Below, one piece after another: positions 25,307 to 32,841 of a stretch of DNA of 64,000 nt. The notes beneath the pieces are model-generated. The model had not been told where the DNA came from. It did not search any database and was given only the letters and a program-made list of their open reading frames with translations. The stretch spans positions 558,001 to 622,000 of the forward strand of contig NZ_JABMEG010000002.1 in NCBI RefSeq assembly GCF_013179735.1, in the 5' to 3' direction. Within the stretch, counting starts at the first letter, position 1. Every line of letters begins with the position of its first letter. A program made the translations under genes and the position numbers. Origin of the DNA: Permianibacter fluminis. Its GTDB lineage: Bacteria > Pseudomonadota > Gammaproteobacteria > Enterobacterales > Permianibacteraceae.

Positions 25307-26947
25307 ATGAGCAAGCAGTCCATGAATCCGCAGTCGCCGACAACACAATCGGCGGCAACGCAATCGCTGACAACGCAATCGACGGCAACTCAGTCGATAA
25401 AACAACTGTCCATGAACCGGCTACTGAGGCAGCGGCGCTGGCGGAATGCGGGCGTCGGCGTGCTGTTGGCAGGCACGGCCGGTGTGTTGTTGTGGACGAT
25501 CTACGCCGGCATGACCGCGACAGCGCCGGTACTGTCTGTGCGTTCCGGTTCTTCTGATTCAGTTTCTGCGGCGCCTGCTTTTGCCAGCGTGAATAACGGC
25601 GCGAATGCCGACGTGGCGCCAACGCCGGCAACCATCAGCTTGGCAACACATTGTCCGCCCGGTTTTGAATTGACGCCGGCCAATCGCTGCGAATTTCGCA
25701 GCCTGTATCAGCAGTATTCGTCGCTGACCGATCGCGGCGTTGGCGGCTTGAAAACCGCATTGCCCGCAGTACGTGATGGTTTCTCGCCGCAGCAAATCGA
25801 TTTGGGTCGCTATCTGTTCTTTGATCCGTTGCTGTCGGCCGACGGTACGGTGTCCTGCGCCAGTTGCCATCAACCGGATCGCGGCTTCAGCGACGGCCGC
25901 CCGCACAGCATTGGCATCAAGCAGCAGGCGGTGACGCGCTCGGCGCCGAGCCTGTGGAATGTCGCGTTTCTGCAGCGCTTCTTTTGGGATGGTCGTGGTC
26001 ATTCACTGGAAGAGCAGATGCAGGGACCGCTTTATGCCGGTCATGAAATGGGCAACAGCCGGGAAGCGCTGCTGAAGTCACTGAATGCCAATACTCACTA
26101 CCGTCGCCTGTTTCGGGAAGCGTTTGCCGAGCCAGACTCGGCTGGCGGTGAGATTCGGCTGGATCAGGTTTACGGTGCGTTGGCGGCATTCGAAAGCTCG
26201 CTGATTTCGCTGAACAGTCGCTATGACCAATATGCCCACGGTTTTCACGATGCCCTGAATGCCCAGGAAATCGCCGGGTTGAATGTGTTCCGGTCCTTTG
26301 TTGCCCGCTGCGCCGAGTGCCACACACCGCCGCTGTTTACCAATCAGCAGATCGCCGTGATTGGCACGCCGGAGCCGGACGGGCTGCCGTTTGATGGTGG
26401 TGCCGGCAGCGTCAGCGGTGTCGCCAGTCAGCGCGGTGGTTTTAAAGTGCCGAGCTTGCGCAATGTCGCGTTAACCGCGCCCTACATGCATTCAGGACGA
26501 TTCGGTTCCTTGCATGACGTTGCCGAGTTTTATACCAAGGGGCGCGGTCACGCCGTGCCGGCGGACGAAAAGCTGGTGCTGCATTGGCATATCTGGGAGC
26601 CAAAGCTGTCGGCCGCTGAGCTGGATCAGATCGTTGCATTTCTCGGCACGCTGACCGATGAGAGCTTTGTTCCCCGCGTTCCCAGCGTGTTGCCGTCGGG
26701 ATTGAGCCCGGCGCTGCCGGTTGGCCAGGCGGTTGCCGGCTCAACGGCAGAAAAAAAGAGCGATGAAATACCAAGTACCAAGGCCCAGATTCTCACCGCA
26801 AAAATAGCGGAGCAGTCATTACCAGACGCGGCGGCACTTGCAGTAAATACCGCAGCAAGATTTTCAGCAAACCCTGAAGCAACGCCAGCAGCAAAACCTG
26901 AAGCAAGCCCAGTAGCAAATCTTGCGGCAAACGGAGCACAACAATGA
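25307..26947 (+). CDS. Dihaem cytochrome c peroxidase / MauG family protein
   Basis: A 546-residue periplasmic dihaem protein of the bacterial cytochrome c peroxidase/MauG family. After an N-terminal membrane anchor (VGVLLAGTAGVLLWTIYAG, about 50-67), the first haem site is CASCH (184-188; CHQPDRGFSDG). The second is CAECH (335-339). Between them, WDGRGHSLEEQMQGPL matches the family. A Cys pair earlier (THCPPGF, NRCEF) is unusual and may form a disulfide. The N-terminus is encoded by a 15-bp tandem repeat; ATG 25412 inside the frame would skip it. The C-terminal about 90 residues after the family domain are Ala/Pro-rich with an 8-residue repeat and probably disordered. The gene starts four bases after the c4-like gene and its stop overlaps the next start. 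Confidence 0.9.
   Translation: MSKQSMNPQSPTTQSAATQSLTTQSTATQSIKQLSMNRLLRQRRWRNAGVGVLLAGTAGVLLWTIYAGMTATAPVLSVRSGSSDSVSAAPAFASVNNGANADVAPTPATISLATHCPPGFELTPANRCEFRSLYQQYSSLTDRGVGGLKTALPAVRDGFSPQQIDLGRYLFFDPLLSADGTVSCASCHQPDRGFSDGRPHSIGIKQQAVTRSAPSLWNVAFLQRFFWDGRGHSLEEQMQGPLYAGHEMGNSREALLKSLNANTHYRRLFREAFAEPDSAGGEIRLDQVYGALAAFESSLISLNSRYDQYAHGFHDALNAQEIAGLNVFRSFVARCAECHTPPLFTNQQIAVIGTPEPDGLPFDGGAGSVSGVASQRGGFKVPSLRNVALTAPYMHSGRFGSLHDVAEFYTKGRGHAVPADEKLVLHWHIWEPKLSAAELDQIVAFLGTLTDESFVPRVPSVLPSGLSPALPVGQAVAGSTAEKKSDEIPSTKAQILTAKIAEQSLPDAAALAVNTAARFSANPEATPAAKPEASPVANLAANGAQQ
25340..25399 (+). repeat. Four 15-bp tandem repeats at the 5' end of the MauG-like gene
   Basis: Units ACAACACAATCGGCG, GCAACGCAATCGCTG, ACAACGCAATCGACG and GCAACTCAGTCGATA encode TTQSA-ATQSL-TTQST-ATQSI. 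The unit is a multiple of three, so copy changes keep the frame. Confidence 0.85.
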
Positions 26948-28449
26948 AAAAGAATATTTTGATCCTGTTCCTGCTGATAGCGGCCGTCGGGCTCGGCTAC
27001 TGGCAAGGTCAGCGCGGTCTTGATGCCCAGCGTGGCACGGTTGCGGTCGAGTCGGCCAATGAGCTGCTCAGCGCCGGCCGCGCCGGTGGCGGCACGGCCG
27101 ACAATGCACTGAACCAGGTGAAGACCGCTGGCAAGGTGCACACCGTCAAGGATGGCGAGAGCATCCAGGCCGCCGTGTTGGCCGCGCAACCGGGCGATAC
27201 CATTCGGGTGATGCCGGGCACCTATAAGGAAATTGTCTACATCGACAAGGATGACATTGCGATTGTCGGCGTGATCAGTGACAGCAAATGGCCGACGCTG
27301 GAAGGCGAGGGCACTCGCAACGATGCCATTCTCTACAGCGGCAATGGCATACGGATCGAGAATCTGAAAATTACCCACTACAAGGGTAATGCCATCATGG
27401 GCCAGGCCGGCAACAACTTCGTGATCCGGCACAACTGGATTGTCGATACCGGCGTTTACGGCATTTTCCCGCAGTTCGGTCAGAACGGCCTGATTGAATA
27501 CAACGTGCTGACCGGTATCGAAGATGCCGCGATTTACGTCGGCATGTGCGACAACATTCATGTGGCTCACAACGAAGTGTTTGGCAACGTGGCCGGTATC
27601 GAGATCGAGAACAGCCGGCATGCCGTGGTCGAGAACAACACCGCCTACGACAATACCGGTGGCATTCTGGTGTTCATCACCCCGGGTCTGCCAATCAAGA
27701 CCACGTTTGACGTGATTGTTCGCAACAACTTCATTTCCGGCAACAACCATCCGAATTTTGGTGCGCCGGGTTCGATCGTGTCGGGTTTGCCGGCTGGCAC
27801 CGGCATCGTGGTGATGGCGGCCGATGATGTCATCATCGAGAACAACATCATTCGCGACAACAAGAACGTCGGCATCGTGATCACTGATCACGCGTCGTTT
27901 GCCAACGTGACCGCCGATCCGGAATCGGAACCGAACCCGGATCGGGTTCAGATTCTCAACAACATCATGACCGGCAACGGCACCGAGCCGATTACCGAAA
28001 TCAAGGCGTTGATGACGTTGAACCTGACCACCGAAGCGCCGGACATTGTTGCGGTCGGCGGTGGCAAAGACAGCTGCATCATCGACCGTGCCCGCTACCG
28101 TTCGATTGGTCTTGGCAATTACACGGAATGCACCCGCACCAACACCAATGATGTCGCTAGCTATTTGCTGCCGCAGCCGGCCGAACGTCGGTCTACCGAT
28201 ACCGGCAACAAGGGCAAGCTGGCGTATTTCGCGATTTGTGCCGGCTGCCACGCCTACAACGCGCGCATGATCGGCCCGCCGACGCTGACCATTCAGGCGC
28301 TGTATGCCGACGATGCCCAGGCGATTGCCGACTACATTGCCAACCCGGTCAAGAAGCGGCCAGATTTCCCGGCAATGCCGCCGCAAAGCTATCTTGATGC
28401 CGCCACCCGGCTTGAGGTCGCCAAGTTCATGCTGACCGTCGACAAATAA
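26944..28449 (+). CDS. Membrane-anchored parallel beta-helix protein with C-terminal cytochrome c domain
   Basis: A 501-residue protein starting in the ATGA overlap with the MauG-like gene. An N-terminal hydrophobic segment (NILILFLLIAAVGLGYW) anchors or exports it. The middle is a right-handed parallel beta-helix of the NosD/pectate-lyase-like kind. It opens with DGESIQAAVLAAQPGDTIRV and then repeats about 22-residue coils such as NGIRIENLKITHYKGNAI, NNFVIRHNWIVDTGVYGI, HAVVENNTAYDNTGGILV and DVIIENNIIRDNKNVGIV. The C-terminus is a class I cytochrome c domain with CAGCH (432-436), a distal AMPPQSY methionine candidate and a final helix KFMLTVDK. The fusion suggests that the beta-helix binds a polymer or other extended ligand while the haem passes electrons to or from the two preceding cytochromes. 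The substrate is unknown. Confidence 0.88.
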   Translation: MKKNILILFLLIAAVGLGYWQGQRGLDAQRGTVAVESANELLSAGRAGGGTADNALNQVKTAGKVHTVKDGESIQAAVLAAQPGDTIRVMPGTYKEIVYIDKDDIAIVGVISDSKWPTLEGEGTRNDAILYSGNGIRIENLKITHYKGNAIMGQAGNNFVIRHNWIVDTGVYGIFPQFGQNGLIEYNVLTGIEDAAIYVGMCDNIHVAHNEVFGNVAGIEIENSRHAVVENNTAYDNTGGILVFITPGLPIKTTFDVIVRNNFISGNNHPNFGAPGSIVSGLPAGTGIVVMAADDVIIENNIIRDNKNVGIVITDHASFANVTADPESEPNPDRVQILNNIMTGNGTEPITEIKALMTLNLTTEAPDIVAVGGGKDSCIIDRARYRSIGLGNYTECTRTNTNDVASYLLPQPAERRSTDTGNKGKLAYFAICAGCHAYNARMIGPPTLTIQALYADDAQAIADYIANPVKKRPDFPAMPPQSYLDAATRLEVAKFMLTVDK

Positions 28450-28481
28450 CCCGGCCGTAAGCTGAGCATTACTCGACAGGG

Positions 28482-28508
28482 AAACGGGGCCAGCAGGCCC
28501 CGTTTTTC
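28482..28508 (+). terminator. Rho-independent terminator ending the cytochrome operon
   Basis: Stem ACGGGGCC-AGCA-GGCCCCGT followed by TTTTC. Confidence 0.9.
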
Positions 28509-28594
28509 TTGATCTGCTTTTCTTGGCCCCGCTTTTGTCGGCACGCTATCATGGCCGTCCTTTGATTTTGGGGCGTCAGCCGAGTGCACCAGCC

Positions 28595-29791
28595 ATGAGA
28601 TTGTTTGATCGGGTACGGGAGTTGGCCTGGGGCATTCCGATCACAGTTGCCGGGTGGTTCGTGCCACGGCAGCAGAAATGCTGGGCCGTGCTGATCGGCA
28701 AAACCAATCGCTACGAAGGCAATATCCGCTCACTGGCGCATTATCTCGCCAGCCAGCCCGATACCACGGTTTATGTGCTGAACCACAGCATCTATCCGCT
28801 GCCGGATTTGTCGGCCTATCCGGCGATAAAAGTGGTCAAGGGCCATACCTGGGCCGAGGCCAAGGCCCGTTTGCACGCCAAACATGTGGTGTTCACCCAG
28901 GCCAACAGCAAGGTCCGCTTGAACGGCCGCTACGTGCTGCTGACCGGCATCAATCTGATCAATGTCTGGCACGGAATTCCGTTGAAGGCGCTCGGCAATC
29001 TGATCCCCGGTTATCACGGTGGCACCCTGAAAAAGCGGATGCGCGAAGGCGGCGGCTTTCATTCCTTTTGCGTTTCGTCTTTGCTGGAACGTACTTTTTT
29101 TGCTGGCGCCTATTTCTTTGACGCCAGCCGGGTCGCGGTGACCGGCATTCCACGCAATGACTTCCTGATCAATAGCCAGATGGCTGATCGGGGGCAGCAA
29201 CAGATCCAACAGGAAATTGCCGAGCTGCGCGCCGGTCGGCCGATGTTTCTGTATGCCCCTACCTGGCGCGATTATGACGAGTCGGCCATTGGCCTCACCC
29301 GCGCCGATTGCGAGCAGTTGTCAGCCTTGATGAAGGCGCATGGTGCGCTGTTGGCGTTTCGGCCGCATCCGCGCGATGACGCGTTATTTGATCAGCTGAT
29401 TGCCGGCCTGCCGAATCTGCTGCTGGCGAATTCAAGCCGCTGGGAAGATACCAATGCGGTGCTGTCCGGCAGCAGCGCCCTGATCAGCGATTACTCCAGC
29501 ATCATGATCGATTATCTGCTGCTCAATCGGCCGATAGTCGGTTACTTCTGGGACTATGAAAAGTACACCGCCGAGCGCGGCATGATGTTTGATTTGTCCA
29601 GCCTGTTTCCCGGCCCGATTGTCAGCACGGCCGCAGAGCTGACCCAGCAACTGCGGCAACTGCTGGAGAATGGTCTGGCGATGACGGAAATTAACTCGGC
29701 CCTGCATCAAAGCATGTTGAATCTGTTTCATGCCCATAAGGATGGCCGCGCATGTGAGCGGATTGTGACTCGCGCTTACACCGTCAAGTAG
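28595..29791 (+). CDS. CDP-glycerol glycerophosphotransferase family protein (TagF-like)
   Basis: A 398-residue peripheral glycosyltransferase-fold enzyme of the TagF/TagB family, which transfers glycerol-phosphate or a similar unit from a CDP-activated donor to a glycan or lipid. Conserved segments seen are NVWHGIPLKALG, VAVTGIPRNDFLI, YAPTWRDYDESAIG, FRPHPRDDALFDQ and SGSSALISDYSSIMIDYLLL followed by YFWDYEKYTAERGMMFDL. These correspond to the catalytic His and the CDP-binding region. In diderm bacteria such enzymes act in capsule or O-antigen synthesis rather than teichoic acid. There are no other glycan genes adjacent. ATG 28595 is chosen because the protein starts with a short amphipathic helix as in relatives; 24 upstream codons overlap the region after the preceding terminator. 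Confidence 0.88.
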   Translation: MRLFDRVRELAWGIPITVAGWFVPRQQKCWAVLIGKTNRYEGNIRSLAHYLASQPDTTVYVLNHSIYPLPDLSAYPAIKVVKGHTWAEAKARLHAKHVVFTQANSKVRLNGRYVLLTGINLINVWHGIPLKALGNLIPGYHGGTLKKRMREGGGFHSFCVSSLLERTFFAGAYFFDASRVAVTGIPRNDFLINSQMADRGQQQIQQEIAELRAGRPMFLYAPTWRDYDESAIGLTRADCEQLSALMKAHGALLAFRPHPRDDALFDQLIAGLPNLLLANSSRWEDTNAVLSGSSALISDYSSIMIDYLLLNRPIVGYFWDYEKYTAERGMMFDLSSLFPGPIVSTAAELTQQLRQLLENGLAMTEINSALHQSMLNLFHAHKDGRACERIVTRAYTVK

Positions 29792-29828
29792 GTGCTGCGG
29801 ACGGGATTGTGGCGGGCAGATTCGAAGG

Positions 29829-29857
29829 AAAAAAACGCGGCAAATGCCGCGTTTTTT
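29829..29857. terminator. Bidirectional terminator between TagF-like and TetR genes
   Basis: AAAAAAACGCGGCAAATGCC followed by GCGTTTTTT: stem ACGCGGCA / TGCCGCGT with A and T runs, between convergent genes. The minus-strand stop codon of the TetR gene overlaps its edge. Confidence 0.88.
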
Positions 29858-30516
29858 CATTTCAGGATTTTCTCGAACAAGCGCCGCACCATGCGTGCGG
29901 TTTTCTGCCGTTCTTCCGGACTGTCTTTGGCCAGCACCCGGCGGTACTCCAGATGCAGCACGACGGCGAACAGCAGTTCGGCATCGGTTTCCGGATCGTC
30001 ACTGCCGGCGGCGGCGAGCAATTTCTCGGCGGTGGCGAGCGTAACGCGATTGCTCTGGTGCAGCGCCTGCGCCAGTGGCGGGTCGCGCAACGCTTCCTGG
30101 CGAAAGGCATTTTCAACCAATCGGCGCTCTTCGGCTTTCACTTGATTGTCGATGTGACTGAGCAGAATCGCCGTGACGGCGGCGATCAGGCTCTCCTGCG
30201 AGCCCACCGACTGGCTGCCATCGGCAAGCCGCGCCAATGCCGCTTCCATGGCCTGGGTCAGGTTGCCGGTTTCGACCTGGCTCAGTTCCGCGAACGCATG
30301 AAACGCCTCCGCGATCAGTTCGTGAATATCGCGGAAGTAATAGGTGGTTGCCGACAGCGGCACCTCGGCTTCCTTGGCGACCGCCCGATGGCGCACGGCG
30401 CGCACGCCATCACGTGCAATGACGCGCAATGCGGCCGCCAATATCTGTTCGCGCCGGGCTTTGCCATCAACGCGCTTGGGCAGGCGGGCGCGGCTGGTTT
30501 CTGGACTATCCGTCAT
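29857..30516 (-). CDS. TetR/AcrR family transcriptional regulator
   Basis: A 219-residue DNA-binding repressor. The N-terminal TetR helix-turn-helix is clear: ARREQILAAALRVIARDGVR, AVRHRAVAKEAEVPLSATTY and YFRDIHELIAEAF (about residues 20-75). The C-terminal ligand-binding half (about 90-219) is helical and of the type with LLSHIDNQVKAEERRLVENA and AVVLHLEYRRVLA. The gene is divergent from the unknown exported protein at 30822, with 305 bases between, so it may control that gene and possibly the FabH-like gene after it. A FabH-like neighbour fits a fatty-acid-responsive repressor, but this is only inference. Confidence 0.9.
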   Translation of the reverse strand: MTDSPETSRARLPKRVDGKARREQILAAALRVIARDGVRAVRHRAVAKEAEVPLSATTYYFRDIHELIAEAFHAFAELSQVETGNLTQAMEAALARLADGSQSVGSQESLIAAVTAILLSHIDNQVKAEERRLVENAFRQEALRDPPLAQALHQSNRVTLATAEKLLAAAGSDDPETDAELLFAVVLHLEYRRVLAKDSPEERQKTARMVRRLFEKILK

Positions 30517-30821
30517 GACGTGTAATCGATCTTCACGAGTGGCTAAGTTTGCGGTTCGGTTGCGCTCGATACGCGGTATCCGCCCGCTCGCACCGGGGCA
30601 GCGGCATCGGCGCTTGACGGTACGTTGTGACCGTCTGTCTTGTGTTGTTTGCTATCAAAATACCGTCGTTAGTGCAGTTTAGTTTGAGAGCCGGGCGCTT
30701 GTCTGCAAATTCCGTGGTGACGCTCATCACGACATTGAGCAGGCGGGCCTATACTCAATGCAGATGGACTCTTGGTGTACGGCGGCCAGTCAGGATTCGG
30801 CACGGCGAGAAGAGGTCAATC
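30517..30821. promoter_or_regulatory. Divergent control region, TetR gene and exported protein gene
   Basis: 305 bases with no gene. It should contain both promoters and the TetR operator. I do not see a clear operator palindrome. Confidence 0.45.
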
Positions 30822-31277
30822 ATGCAACGGCGCATGCTGGCAGTGCTGATGGCAATTGCGGGCGTCTGTTCCGGCCACGATGACATTGGTGTTGGTGTTG
30901 GTTATGCCGGCATTGGCGATGCTGATGTTGGCAAAGACGGCGTGGGCAACGATGCCGTGTGGGGTTCGGATTGGATGCTGGGCGGTTACCACCAGCATGA
31001 TCTCCAGCTCAGCGAACGCGTTGGCCTGGCGCTGGATTGGCAAGGCCGCAATATCGCCGGCATGTCGCTTCGTTATTCCTCTGCGTTTGCCAATCCTGTC
31101 GCCACGTCTGGTCTGGCCGGTGAAGAGCCTTTGACCTTCCGGTTAACGCTGCGCGGCTGGGAGTTGTTCGAGGCCGATGCCGATGGCGACACCGCCGCCT
31201 TTTTTTCTTTTGACCGGATTCGTGATCGGGAGATTCGCCAGCAGCTGGTGATGATTTCGATCAGCAAGCACTTTTAG
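30822..31277 (+). CDS. Exported protein of unknown function
   Basis: A 151-residue protein that I do not recognise. MQRRMLAVLMAIAGVCSG is a short export-type segment; the cysteine in GVCSG could be a lipidation site, though the pattern is not canonical. A Gly/Val/Asp-rich low-complexity stretch follows (IGVGVGYAGIGDADVGKDG, encoded by GTTGGTGTTGGT-like repeats). The remaining region alternates hydrophobic and polar residues, as in a small beta-barrel or beta-sandwich: WMLGGYHQHDLQLSERVGLA, NIAGMSLRYSSAFAN, LTFRLTLRGWELF. It ends in KHF. An AGAGG ribosome binding site precedes ATG 30822; the longer frame upstream has no leader. It lies divergent to the TetR gene and 99 bases before the FabH-like gene, so co-regulation is possible. 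Confidence 0.65.
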   Translation: MQRRMLAVLMAIAGVCSGHDDIGVGVGYAGIGDADVGKDGVGNDAVWGSDWMLGGYHQHDLQLSERVGLALDWQGRNIAGMSLRYSSAFANPVATSGLAGEEPLTFRLTLRGWELFEADADGDTAAFFSFDRIRDREIRQQLVMISISKHF

Positions 31278-31376
31278 CGGCGCGGCCGACGCCGACCAGC
31301 CGATATTGTCAAGCCTATGCCGGTCGGCTCAGCCGGGCTACCCTATACCAGTCTTTCCAGTCAGGGACTTTCTGTT

Positions 31377-32522
31377 GTGACCTCAAACGCGACCCATCAC
31401 GCGACTCCCATTGTCATCAGCGGCACCGGTGTCTATACCCCGCCACACGCCATCAGCAACGACGAGCTGGTGAGCTCTTTCAATGCCTATGTCCGGCAAT
31501 GGAATGCAGACAATGCCGCTGCGATTGCCGCCGGCTCGCTGGAGCCGCTGGCGGAATCGAGCGCCGAGTTCATCGTCAAGGCGTCCGGCATCCAGTCGCG
31601 TTTTGTCGTGGAAAAAGCCGGTGTACTCGACCCGGCCGTGATGGCGCCGCGGCTGCCCGAACGCAGCAATGACGAGCCGTCGCTGCTGTGCGAGATGGCG
31701 ATTAACGCCGCCAATGAAGCGCTCCGGCAAGCCGGTCGTGAACCGGGTGAGATCGATTTTGTCATCGCCGCGGCGTCGAATTTTCCGCGACCGTATCCGG
31801 CCTTGTCAGTGGAAATCCAGCACTTTCTCGGCACCAAAGGCTATGCCTTCGACATGAATGTGGCCTGTTCGTCGGCGACGTTTGGCTTGAAAACGGCGTT
31901 CGATGCGCTGCGCAATGGCAGCGCCAAACGGGTGCTGATGGTCAATCCGGAAGTGTGTTCGGGCCATGTCAATTATCGCGATCGCGACAGCCATTTCATT
32001 TTCGGTGATGTGGCTTCGGCGGTGGTGATTGAGCGCGCGGACGACAGCAAGGCCAGGCAGCCGTTCGAGATCCTCGGCTGCAAGTTGATCACCCAGTTCT
32101 CGAACAATATCCGCAACAATTTCGGTTTTCTGAACCGGACCCATCCGGAAACCCGCGATGCCCGCGACAAGCTGTTTGTTCAGGAAGGTCGCAAGGTGTT
32201 CAAGGAAGTCTGTCCGATGGTGGCTGAGCTCATCGTCAGCCATGCCGCCGAACTGGGCTATCGCCCCGAGCAACTGAAGCGGCTCTGGCTGCATCAGGCC
32301 AATCTGAACATGAACCAGCTGATTGCCCGCAAGGTGCTCGGGCGCGATCCGGATGGCATCGAAGCGCCGGTGGTGCTGGACCGCTATGCCAACACCAGCT
32401 CGGCCGGTTCGATACTGGCGTTCCACTTCCACCGCGACGGGTTCGCCAAGGGCGAGCTCGGTCTCATCAGTTCGTTCGGCGCCGGCTATTCGGCCGGCAG
32501 CGTGTTGCTGCGGGCGGGCTGA
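31377..32522 (+). CDS. 3-oxoacyl-ACP synthase III (FabH-like ketoacyl synthase)
   Basis: A 381-residue thiolase-fold enzyme that condenses an acyl starter with malonyl-ACP. The catalytic triad is Cys164 in NVACSSATFG, His306 in LWLHQANLNMNQ and Asn339 in YANTSSAG. The C-terminal glycine loop is SSFGAGYSAGSVL. The protein is longer than the E. coli FabH (about 317) because of an N-terminal helical insertion (SSFNAYVRQWNADNAAAIAA and following), as in the FabH2-like group of Pseudomonas and relatives, where the enzyme uses longer acyl primers. I choose GTG 31377 with AGGGAC upstream because homology starts at TPIVISGTGVY. The gene is not near other fatty-acid synthesis genes; the TetR regulator upstream may control it. 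Confidence 0.9.
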   Translation: MTSNATHHATPIVISGTGVYTPPHAISNDELVSSFNAYVRQWNADNAAAIAAGSLEPLAESSAEFIVKASGIQSRFVVEKAGVLDPAVMAPRLPERSNDEPSLLCEMAINAANEALRQAGREPGEIDFVIAAASNFPRPYPALSVEIQHFLGTKGYAFDMNVACSSATFGLKTAFDALRNGSAKRVLMVNPEVCSGHVNYRDRDSHFIFGDVASAVVIERADDSKARQPFEILGCKLITQFSNNIRNNFGFLNRTHPETRDARDKLFVQEGRKVFKEVCPMVAELIVSHAAELGYRPEQLKRLWLHQANLNMNQLIARKVLGRDPDGIEAPVVLDRYANTSSAGSILAFHFHRDGFAKGELGLISSFGAGYSAGSVLLRAG

Positions 32523-32841
32523 GCCCGATCCGGGCTAAAACTGTGGCCCGGCTAACAAAAATCGACTTATCCACAGGCATACCGCGTTTTTCACACAGGG
32601 CTGTCCCTTCGACGGGACGGCCCTTTCCTTTAAACTACCCGCCTTTCGTTGGGGCGCTTTGTGGATAAGCGCTTGGCCCCCGCGCGACCCGGCCTGAAGG
32701 ATCAGGGGCGGGTTGTCAGCCGGCCGACCTCATTGTGAGCCGCATGCTGGGTTCACCCGAGGCCCTGACTCAGACCTGCCGTGACTGTTTTCGCCATTGG
32801 CGCAGCAGCGGGCATTACATCGTTTGGAACTACACAACAAC
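32523..32841. promoter_or_regulatory. Region upstream of smc with two DnaA boxes
   Basis: 319 bases without a gene. It holds TTATCCACA at 32567-32575 and TGTGGATAA at 32660-32668. Both are perfect matches to the DnaA box consensus, in opposite orientation, 84 bases between them. A small hairpin GTCCC-TTCGAC-GGGAC followed by a pyrimidine-rich stretch (32603-32630) could end the FabH-like transcript. Confidence 0.6.

Noticed and set aside
26626-28386. A 586-codon minus-strand frame over the MauG-like tail and the beta-helix gene
   Set aside because: Antisense shadow; it crosses a gene boundary and has no ribosome binding site.
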